A stretch of DNA of 64,000 bases from Ascarosepion bandense (lineage: Eukaryota > Mollusca > Cephalopoda > Sepiida > Sepiidae). The position numbers were made by a program, and so were the translations under genes. Below are positions 55,901 to 64,000 of this stretch, piece by piece. Position 1 is the stretch's first letter; every line of letters begins with the position of its first letter. A model generated the notes under the pieces. The model did not search any database. It saw only the letters and a list, made by a program, of their open reading frames with translations, and was not told the origin of the DNA. Location of the stretch: positions 839,501-903,500 of the forward strand of contig JBBBDQ010001274.1 of the NCBI GenBank assembly GCA_037127315.1. Reading direction: 5' to 3'.

Positions 55901-58393
55901 AATCTTCGTCGCCAATCTTATCTTTTGGCGAGCTCCACGTAACTGCCAAATCTTCGTCTCCAATCTGATATTTTGGCGAGCTCCACGTAATTGCCAAATC
56001 TTCGTCGCCAATCTGATATTTTGGCGCGCTCCACGTAACTGTCCAATCTTCGTCGCCAATCTGATATTTTGGCGAGCTCCACGTAAATGCCAAATCTTCG
56101 TCGCCAATCTGATATTTTGGCGAGCTCCACGTAACTGCCAAATCTTCGTCGCCAATCTGATATTTTGGCGAGCTCCACGTAACTGCCAAATCTTCGTCGC
56201 CAATCTGATATTTTGGCGCGCTCCACGTAACTGTCCAATCTTCGTCGCCAATCTGATATTTTGGCGAGCTCCATGTAACTGCCAAATCTTCGTCACCAAT
56301 CTGATATTTTGGCGAGCTGCACGTAACGGCCAAATCTTCGTCGCAAATATGATATTTTGGCGAGCTCCACGTAACTGCCAAATCTTCGTTGCCAATCTGA
56401 TATTTTGGCGCGCTCCACGTAACTGCCAAATCTTCGTCGCCAATATGATATTTTGGCGAGCTCCACGTACCTGCCAAAACTTCGTCGCCAATTTGATATT
56501 TTGGCGAGCTCCACGTAACTACCAAATCTTCGTCACCAATCTGATATTTTGGCGAGTTACACGTAACTGCCAAATATTCGTCACCAATCTGATACTTTGG
56601 CGAGCTCCACGTAACTGTCCAATCTTCGTCGCCAATCCGATATTTTGCCGCGCTCAACGGAACTGTCCAATCTTCGTCGCCAATCTGATATTTTGGCGCG
56701 CTCCACGTAACTGCCAAATCTTCGTCGCCAATATGATATTTTGGCGAGCTCCACGTACCTGCCAAAACTTCGTCGCCAATTTGATATTTTGGCGAGCTCC
56801 ACGTAACTGCCAAATCTTCGTCACCAATCTGATATTTTGGCGAGTTCCACGTAACTGCCAAATATTCGTCACCAATCTGATACTTTGGCGAGCTCCACGT
56901 AACTGTCCAATCTTCGTCGCCAATCCGATATTTTGGCGCGCTCAACGGAACTGTCCAATCTTCGTCGCCAATCTGATATTTTGGCGAGCTCCACGAAACT
57001 GCGAAATCTTCGTCACCAATCTGATATTTTGGCGAGCTCCACGTAACGGCCAAATCTTCGTCACCAATCTGATATTTTGGCGAGCTCCACGTAACTGCCA
57101 AAACTTCGTCGCCAATCTGATATTTTGGCGCGCTCCACGTAACTGCCAAATCTTCGTCACCAAACTGATATTTTGGCGAGCTCCACGTAACGGCCAAATC
57201 TTCGTCACCAATCTTATATTTTGGCGAGCTCCTTATAACTGCCAAATCTTCGTCGCCAATCTGATATTTTGGCGAGCTCCACGTAACTGTCCAATCTTCG
57301 TCGCCAATCTGATATTTTGGCGAGCTCCACGTAACGGCCAAATCTTCGTCACCAATCTGATATTTTGGCGAGCTCCTCGTTACTGCCAAATCTTCGTCGC
57401 CAATCTGATATTTTGGCGAGCTCCACGTAACTGACAAATCTTCGTCTCCAATCTTATATTTTGGCGAGCTCCACGTAACGGCCAAATTTTCGTCGCCAAT
57501 CTGATATTTTGGCGCGCTCCACGTAACTGCCAAATCTTCGTCACCAATCTGATATTTTGGCGAGCTCCACGTAACTGCCAAATCTTCCTCGCCAATCTGA
57601 TATTTTGGCGAGCTCCACGTAACTGCCAAATCTTCGTCGCCAATCTGATATTTTGGCGAGCTCCACGTAACTGCCAAATCTCCGTCACCAATCTGATATT
57701 TTGGCGAGCTCCACGTAACTGCCAAATCTTCGTCGCCAATCTGATATTTTGGCGAGCTCCACGTAAATGTCCAATCTTCGTCGCCAATCTGATATTTTGG
57801 CGCGCTCCACATAACTGTCCAATCTTCGTCGCCAATCTGATATTTTGGCGCGCTCCACGTAACTGTCCAATCTTCGTCGCCAATCTGATATTTTGGCGCG
57901 CTCCACGTAACTGTCCAATCTTCGTCGCCAATCTGATATTTTGGCGAGCTCCCCGTATCTGTCCAATCTTCCTCGCCAATCTGATATTTTGGCGAGCTCC
58001 ACGTAACTGCCAAATCTTCGTCGCCAATCTGATATTTTGGCGCGCTCCACGTAACTGTCCAATCTTCGTCGCCAATCTGATATTTTGGCGCGCTCCACAT
58101 AACTGTCCAATCTTCGTCGCCAATCTTATATTTTGGCGCGCTCCACGTAACTACCAAATCTTCGTCGCCAATCTGATATTTTGGCGAGCTCCCCGTAACT
58201 GCCAAATCTTCGTCGCCAATCTGATATTTTGGCGAGCTCCACGTAACGGCCAAATCTTCGTCGCCAATCTGATATTTTGGCGAGCTCCACGTAACTGCCA
58301 AATCTCCGTTGCCAATCTGATATTTTGGCGAGCTCCACGTAACTTGCAAATCTTCGTCGCCAATCTGATATTTTCGCGAGCTCCACGTAACGG

Positions 58394-58410
58394 CCAAATC
58401 TTCATCACCA
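58394..58410 (-). promoter_or_regulatory. putative primer-binding site
   Basis: Two bases inside the 5' LTR the minus strand reads TGGTGATGAAGATTTGG. It begins with TGG, complementary to the universal CCA end of tRNAs, at the expected position. I cannot say which tRNA. The string is also the first part of the 48-bp repeat unit. Confidence 0.6.
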
Positions 58411-58412
58411 AT

Positions 58413-58685
58413 CGATATATCCCGGGAAGGAATATCAGTGAAAAGAATAGTGTAAGAATAATACTTAACACTGAAGATAGATTAAAGGAGATTTATTATA
58501 CAACAGAACAATAAACCAATAAACGTACAAGAACAGTGAAATAATAGTAACAGGAATAATGATAATGTAGAAAATGGCTCCGCCTATGACGTATGCGTCC
58601 GTCTAGTGACGTATCCTCTAGTCACAGTCTTTTAAAAACTAGACCATATCCGTTACGGGGTAGGATAGGATGTTACTCTACAACA
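58413..58685 (-). repeat. 5' LTR (273 bp)
   Basis: Starts TGTTGTAGAGT on the minus strand and ends GGATATATCG, so the terminal A of the usual CA end is mutated. The box corresponding to TATAAAA reads TTTAAAA. It lacks a 10-bp segment present in the 3' LTR. Confidence 0.92.
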
Positions 58686-58690
58686 CCAAC
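58686..58690. repeat. putative target-site duplication, right copy
   Basis: CCAAC, one mismatch from CTAAC on the left side. Confidence 0.55.
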
Positions 58691-59096
58691 AAAGAATGAT
58701 TTTTGTGGCATAACTGGAGTGAAGTCCTTGTAACTTGAAAAAATATATCCTCAGGTATCTTAGATAAAGTTCTTTTAGATTGGACTCATGACCACTCAAA
58801 TTAGCCACTCGAAACCTGCAGCATAAAAATGTTGAAATATTCTCTGGTAACGAGATGAGAGTACATTTAAGGTCAGACTTTGACGGCCTGACTTTCTTGG
58901 TCATGTTTTGAAGCAGAAACATAGTGGGCTAGGATATTCGTTTTATGGCGCCAATTCAATAAAGGCCTTTGATTGGTTTAATAAACAGTTCCTCCTCCAA
59001 TCAAAATTGGTGGTACGAATCTTCTAGCAGATCGCTGAACAAGCATGTGAAGTAACACGCTTGAACCTAAAATTTTTTATACATTCTTATCCCAAC

Positions 59097-59128
<32 letters not shown>

Positions 59129-60190
59129 AAATATAGGCGAACAAAAATCAATGAAATCATATAAGAAAAATCATTTTAAAAAATGTAAAATATAAAAGAA
59201 ATCATTGTACGTCAATGTTGAACTCATTTCAACCTCAGAGAATTGGGAAGACATGACTCTGTTGAAACTTTAAGTCATAACATTGAAACGTTTCACCCAA
59301 TCGAAAAGATTTTCTTTGAAAAATGAGTTAAGACACACCCTAAGAGTCACACCGATTCAACCCATGTCTGCCGACATTTCTCGTTAAATATTTGTCTCTT
59401 GCCTAAGAGTGCGCACTTCCCGTGCGCAGATGTTGACAGGCGGTGGCAGCTGTAAACAAGAGCAGATAACCACACCGCCAACGTCATTTTGTTTGGATAT
59501 CAAAACAATCTTCATGATATACTCGTTTACCAGTACCTTCTTTATGGAGAAGAAGAGTGAGAAAGAAGTGAAAATACAAAAAAAACAAAAAACAAAATAA
59601 GAAAACAAAATGGGTGGACAGATGTGGCGGCAAGGACCGGAAGGTGAAACGAGTAAAGGACTGTGGGGTGAAGAGAAAAGTAGCTAATCTAAGATGATAG
59701 GAAAAAATCTTGAAGAGGAGGGGTACAAAAAACGGCTGCAGCCTAACGGAAACCAAAACAAAATGTCCTTAGTTGAACCCGACTCGCCGAATATACACTA
59801 TCCGCCCTGCTATCAACGTATAACTAGTTTGTACTAAAAACGAAACTGAAAATCAACTACATTTATACGGGTCATTTTTTTCCTTTTGAAATGGGATCAT
59901 ATACAACGCTGTCTGTACACTCACGAGAACAGAAACCACGTAAGGGAGAACAAACAAATCCACATGAAGATGGGTGAATGCACAACCGCTAGTGTGGCAA
60001 TTTTCTCGTCTTTCACACCTAAGCATTTCTAGATATGCGTCAGTTTTTCAAACGAGGCTCTGTTTGTAAATGTTGATATTTGCATGTGCAGAACTGATGT
60101 GTGCATCAGTGAGTACGCAGGATTCAAATATTATTTTTTCTTCCCATCAACCCCGCTCTTTTCATCTGCTTCTTTCTCTCTTTGTCTAAT
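58691..60190. other. unassigned right flank with a (GAAA)n microsatellite
   Basis: No gene recognised. A (GAAA)n run lies at 59097-59130. An 89-codon minus-strand frame at 58653-58922 overlaps the LTR edge and has no family. AACAAAA-rich sequence lies at 59575-59610. Confidence 0.4.
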
Positions 60191-60194
60191 TCTT

Positions 60195-60197
60195 GTT

Positions 60198-60238
<41 letters not shown>

Positions 60239-60491
60239 AACATCGGCTTCAACTTCCGCCGTCACGACAATCATGATTAGAAAATCACATGTACAGGTGT
60301 ACGAAAGCTTACAGAAAATATCACTTCTAAATCAATGATAATTTTTGCTTGATTTATGGCAACGACAAAATTTTACTTCTTCCTCTCAAACTATTTTTCC
60401 TCAACCCAATTTTTTTTTTACACTGATGCTTTCATCGTGTCACTCGCCTTCTATCCATTGATTTCAGTCGACTCTAATCTATTTCAGAGTG

Positions 60492-60561
<70 letters not shown>

Positions 60562-60620
60562 CTGTCTGTCTGTCTGTCTTTTTATCCGTATTGGTCTGTT
60601 CCTATCTATTCGTTTTAGTG

Positions 60621-60675
<55 letters not shown>

Positions 60676-60680
60676 GGCTA
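60195..60680 (+). repeat. (TC)n and (TATC)n/(TGTC)n microsatellites
   Basis: (TC)n at about 60200-60237 and 60495-60542, then (TATC)n(TGTC)n at 60543-60580, and (TATC)n at 60620-60675. Confidence 0.95.
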
Positions 60681-60749
60681 GAATGTTAGTTTTCGGGGCA
60701 TGAAATCAAACTTCAAATTTCACTATGGTCGCTTTGTCGGGAAGGTGAC

Positions 60750-61110
60750 CTTTTTTTTTTAATCATTTCACCCCAAGTAAGGCAGTAACGCCACTGCAGG
60801 AGGCTACATAAGAGAGTTAAAGTTTTAGGCAGGAGGAGAGTGTAGCGGAATACGAACCAGCTACAGGGGGTGACAGAGAAAAGGGCAAGAGAAGCATGTG
60901 AACACAGGAGTGAAAACAGTTGCGAAGGTAGAGAGAGAGAGAGGAAAAGAACAAAATACACGGGTGATGTAGAAAGGACTGCAGTCAAGTGGATAAGAGA
61001 TGGGAATTGACATTGCATTTAAATTCCTGAAGATTGTAGCCGTCAGGAAAGCAAGTATATGGAAAGGAGTTCCACGGGCGGGAAGTGCGAGAAAAGAAGC
61101 TGATGGATTT
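60750..61110 (-). pseudogene. jockey-like LINE, extreme C-terminus and 3' tail
   Basis: The minus strand shows 'SFFSRTSRPWNSFPYTCFPD' and 'GYNLQEFKCNVNSHL', the typical end of ORF2. A pyrimidine-rich 3' region follows, then the tail CTTACTTGGGGTGAAATGAT followed by an A10 run at 60750-60770. It is better preserved than the copies at 2.93, 5.94 and 6.46 kb. 5'-truncated. Confidence 0.75.
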
Positions 61111-61329
61111 GATCATATGCAATATAGGTGAACAATCTAACTAGAAATCTTGAAAATAAATACAATGCATCTAAATATAAATTAAAGGCATGTCATAATA
61201 GATCTTCTTTTATATGCCGTGTCTCTTCAGTTGACGATTATGGCTGTAAATTTTAACACTTTTGTTTGTAAGTTGTAACACTTTTTCTGTTGTTATCCCC
61301 TCCAAATTCTACTCTGCCATCACATTTGC
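61111..61329. other. unassigned
   Basis: AT-rich; nothing recognised. Confidence 0.4.
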
Positions 61330-61424
61330 TCAAAACCATCAAATATGCCACGCGTTGTTTTCCCCTGTCTCTTCTTCTCTCTGTCTTGTGAGGATCAGAT
61401 TCCCCAGGCCCTCCTTCCTCGTTC
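61330..61424 (-). pseudogene. RTE-like LINE fragment, distal part
   Basis: The minus strand decodes 'RKEGLGNLILTRQ' then 'RDRGKQRVAYLMVLSKC', the end of the RTE protein. It is separated from the proximal part (61713-61800) by a SINE. Confidence 0.65.
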
Positions 61425-61712
61425 AGTCAGTCATTTACCTGCCATACCTGATACACGATTTGGCGATCATATATCTTCTGGGCAGAAGATATTCCCACAG
61501 TAGGTTACCGTTATTTTCTGCAGTAGACTGGTTGCCACCCAAGGCTATAGAACCCAATCTGTCCTGTTATTGACCCATAGCCGGAGGAAAAAGACAGATT
61601 AATACATTTACTAAGGATATTTGCGCGAAAGTGAATGCAATGAAGTCAACTGGAATTCAAACTCAGGTCTCCGATTTCTCGTTCCGAGCCGATATCCACT
61701 GGATCACATGTC
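61425..61712 (-). repeat. tRNA-derived SINE, family A, inserted in an RTE LINE
   Basis: Reverse complement reads 'CCAGTGGATATCGGCTCGG', 'GAGTTTGAATTCCAGTTGA', 'TTCACTTTCGCGCAAATA', 'AACAGGACAGATTGGGTT', 'GTCTACTGCAGAAA' and 'GAATATCTTCTGCCCAG'. Same family as 13.6, 31.3 and 63.1 kb. Confidence 0.7.
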
Positions 61713-61805
61713 CCAGAAACTTCAGCTGTCTTTTCCTGATGTTAAGTATCAGTTTCATTTTCATTTATATCCTCTCCAAAACCTAATCCGTGCTCACATA
61801 TCTAT
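61713..61805 (-). pseudogene. RTE-like LINE fragment, proximal part
   Basis: The minus strand decodes 'MKMKLILNIRKRQLKFLGH' directly before the SINE boundary. The protein continues after the SINE with 'RKEGLGNLIL'. Confidence 0.65.
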
Positions 61806-62160
61806 TTATAAATAAATCAACAATTTTAGGCAGCGAGTTTTAAAATCAAATTGAGATTTTTTCTTGTTAATAAGTTGAAGAAATTTAACACATTCAGCAT
61901 TATAGTTAAAAATGAGTAAATTTTGTGTAAATTTTCTTTCTTAGCATGAACAAAACAAATTCACAGATTGTGACAAGAAAAAATAGCCCAGAATGACTGA
62001 AAAATCCAAACATCTTTCATCTTTTAATAGTCAGTTTAATTATTAACTTATATAAATGTAGGCAGAATAAAGCAAAAGTTTATCAAATAAGGAGAGTTAC
62101 AAAGCACTGCCAAGGGATTCCAATCAGTGTTACTCTTGGGGTTTTGGGGTATTATGCACC
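61806..62160. other. unassigned
   Basis: AT-rich; nothing recognised. Confidence 0.4.
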
Positions 62161-62164
62161 GGCC

Positions 62165-62612
62165 CTGTATGTATGCAGAGTGGTTAGAACGTTAGCTTTC
62201 TGAACGGGTTCGAATCTCGCCATGGTCGATTTGAACAGAAAGGTGACTTCTTGATGTTAACGGTCTGAAGGAGGCGTTCCCAGCGGAAAGTGCCTGAAAA
62301 ACCACACCATGGGCTGACCCAAGTCTCGTGAGCAAAACTGGGTAGACGGCTTCTTTTGAGGAGCCGTCGATGTTTGTGCTAGCTCGAAGTCACAAGTCAT
62401 CGTGTCGAGGTCTTGAACAGACTGTTGTTTGCGCTGGATAACGCGCTCTCACTCAGAAAGTAAGGTCCGCTCAGCATAGTTGCAGTATAAAACCACAGGT
62501 GGCTCTGTGAGTGTTGAACAAACACAAATGTGCCTGAACAAACGACTGCAATGAAAATTAACTAGCCGCCCTTGTAAACAGGCATCCTCGGATATGAGTG
62601 GCCAGTTATATA
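62165..62612 (+). repeat. tRNA-derived SINE, family B
   Basis: A-box-like 'GAGTGGTTAGAACG' (about 62178) and B-box-like 'GGGTTCGAATCTCGCC' (62206). Downstream blocks are shared with the copy at 13070-13515. The tRNA head is better preserved here than in the other copy. Confidence 0.7.
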
Positions 62613-63124
62613 TATCAAGTGTTCACGTGAATATTTTCTCCATCGTCACATACTAGTCGCGAAAAACAACTTTAATGTACCCGAAAAATTTTAAACCGAA
62701 TATTGTAACACTTAACGTTGTTAGAAACATAACAAAAACCACCATTAAAATGCTGAGGAATTTTTTTATTCATTTATTTTCTTGCCTGATGCACATTACC
62801 TCACCATTTTGTCAATGCTATTGTCTGTGCCATTGGGACATGAACGGAGATATTCAGGGATCAGTTGATCATTTAGATTTAGTTTATCATAAGTAAAAAA
62901 AATAAAATAAAACGTAAATGCTTTTTGTCAATGGTTCATTAAAGATTTAAAGCACATATTAACTAAAAATATTGATTTCGTGTTTTTCTTCAGTCAGATG
63001 AGCACCAAGCACCATACACACTTGTGATCCTGCCCCTTTCGAGTCATGACTGATTAGGCAGAATGTATCCCCGCATCAGGCTGCTGTTTTTTTGTTGTTT
63101 TTTTTTTGTTGTTTTGTTTTGTTT
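62613..63124. other. unassigned with a T/G homopolymer tract
   Basis: 63085-63130 is TTTTG/TTG-rich low complexity. A 73-codon plus-strand frame from 62675 has no recognised family. Confidence 0.4.
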
Positions 63125-63335
63125 TGTTTTTTTGGTAAACTGGTTTCTAACAAGACTATATGACCCAGTTTGCCCTGCTATTCAACCCATATCTGGTGAT
63201 CTGGTGGGAGTGATAAAATGACACATATCTTTCCCGACGATATTTGCATGTAAGTGAATGCAACGAACCCGACTGGAATTTGATCTCTGTGATTTCTCAT
63301 TCCGTGCCCGTTAACCATTACAACACAACAATGAA
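63125..63335 (-). repeat. tRNA-derived SINE, family A, partial
   Basis: Reverse complement shows 'GTAATGGTTAACGGGCACGG', 'AAATTCCAGTCGGGTTCG', 'TTCACTTACATGCAAATAT' and 'AGCAGGGCAAACTGGGT'. The end of the element is replaced by the T/G tract. Confidence 0.6.
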
Positions 63336-63764
63336 ATACAAATGACTTCACATTTAGTGTTAAATTAAAATCTTTCAACATTTTTCATTCAGCATTTTTA
63401 ATTCGGTTTTCATTCACTAGTTTAAAAAAGCTTAATGTTTCTTTATTTCGTTATTTTTTGCTTCTTCTTTTTCGTGTGTGAGTGCCAATGTGTAAATAAC
63501 CATCCAGTAAAAGCCGGCTACAATTGGTGAGATGTAAATTTTTTTCTTATTTTAGAAATTAGCTGCTTTTAGAATAAATTGAATTGAATTTTAAATAAAA
63601 ATTTTGTTTCGTCCTAGCGTCGTTTCCAAAAAGACTAACCAGTTATCTGAAATTAATGTTTATATTTCTCTAGAAAAATGGGACGATGTTAATCAATATA
63701 CAAAGAAAAGTAACACAAGATTTGGTAATCGCTTAAAACGTGAATATCACATTATCTATGCAGT

Positions 63765-63819
<55 letters not shown>

Positions 63820-64000
63820 TTGTCTCTGTTGATATTTATAATAAATCATTTACGTATTTAAATATGACTTTGAAAATTTAAATAATAATTGTTTTTTATT
63901 TTTATGAATATGTCCGCTTATTTAATGGTTGTCGTTATTGTGGTATAGATAATTATCTTTATCCATGTTAATTTTGCCAATACCGTAATTTTATTTCCAT
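63336..64000. other. unassigned with a (GATA)n microsatellite
   Basis: (GATA)n at 63766-63820. The rest is AT-rich without a recognised feature. Confidence 0.5.

Larger units (their letters stand above)
38181..58412 (-). repeat. 48-bp tandem array, about 420 units (20.2 kb)
   Basis: The unit on the element's sense (minus) strand is TTGGCGACGAAGATTTGGCA, then GTTACGTGGAGCTCGCCAAA, then ATATCAGA. Recurrent variants are GGCGAC or GGTGAC, TTTGGCA or TTGGACA, GAGCTCGCC or GAGCTCTCC or GAGCGCGCC, and CACGTAA or CTTGTAA (plus strand). Because 48 is a multiple of 3 and the unit has no stop on the minus strand, all three minus frames and one plus frame stay open for hundreds of codons. They produce 16-residue repeats such as VTWSSPKYQIGDEDLA (minus) and NLIFWRAPRNCQIFVA (plus). 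I regard these frames as by-products. Most units contain GAGCTC. Confidence 0.97.
33530..58685 (-). mobile_element. giant Ty3/Gypsy-type LTR retrotransposon with a 20-kb satellite in its leader
   Basis: Minus-strand order from 58685: 5' LTR, primer-binding-site-like sequence, 48-bp tandem array (58412 to about 38045), gag with two zinc knuckles, protease, reverse transcriptase, RNase H, integrase, purine tract, 3' LTR. The protease-RT-RNase H-integrase order identifies Ty3/Gypsy rather than Copia. Coding parts total only about 4.1 kb and contain many stops and frameshifts, so the copy is dead. About 80% of its 25.2 kb is the array. I found no separate envelope gene between integrase and the 3' LTR. 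Confidence 0.93.

Noticed and set aside
54639..58397. 1252-codon minus-strand frame of VTWSSPKYQIGDEDLA repeats as a giant structural protein
   Set aside because: All three frames on this strand are open over parts of the array, so openness is not evidence of coding. The frame does not join gag.
38181..58412. CRISPR array
   Set aside because: The 48-bp units are contiguous without unique spacers, the sequence is eukaryotic, and the array sits within an LTR element.
58653..58922. 89-codon minus-strand frame as a host exon interrupted by the LTR
   Set aside because: No family resemblance; it begins in unassigned DNA and ends inside the LTR by chance.

Overview
The window looks like intergenic or deep-intronic DNA from a mollusc, most likely a coleoid cephalopod such as an octopus. 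The evidence is the mix of degraded RTE-, jockey- and Tx1-like LINEs, mariner remnants, Penelope-like fragments, tRNA-derived SINEs, very abundant dinucleotide and GATA/TATC microsatellites, and long pyrimidine tracts. I found no intact host protein-coding gene, rRNA or functional tRNA gene. Almost every recognisable coding stretch is a broken piece of a transposable element. The organism assignment is an inference.

Layout: 1-7 kb holds a hammerhead-ribozyme motif upstream of a possible Penelope-like ORF start (minus strand), a jockey-like LINE remnant, an RTE-like LINE remnant, and LINE 3' tails next to GATA microsatellites. 7-16 kb holds inverted repeats with hammerhead-like motifs, three mariner remnants, a Penelope-type GIY-YIG endonuclease fragment, two SINE families and many TA/CA microsatellites. 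16.5-20.1 kb is largely pyrimidine on the plus strand. 20-25 kb holds a palindrome of about 0.6 kb, another mariner, a Tc1/mariner-type element and an RTE fragment. 25-33 kb holds LINE pieces: a jockey/CR1-like reverse transcriptase, a Tx1-like endonuclease and reverse transcriptase separated by about 3 kb, and an RTE. It also holds a SINE copy.

The centre of the window is one enormous minus-strand Ty3/Gypsy-type LTR retrotransposon, 33,530-58,685, about 25.2 kb. It has two related LTRs (283 and 273 bp), a near-match 5-bp target duplication, a purine tract next to the 3' LTR, and pol and gag remnants squeezed into about 4 kb (33.8-37.9 kb). The remaining 20 kb between the 5' LTR and gag is a tandem array of roughly 420 copies of a 48-bp unit. 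The array starts at the position of the primer-binding site, and every unit carries a primer-binding-site-like sequence. It is in effect a satellite born inside, and still bounded by, a retrotransposon leader. Adjacent units can form a 7-bp hairpin across their junction. The array shows kilobase-scale internal duplications and two patches dense in small indels that may be assembly artefacts.

58.7-64 kb returns to the mixed background: LINE and SINE remnants, including a SINE nested in an RTE element, and microsatellites. The genes do not form a pathway; the biology here is transposon decay and satellite formation.
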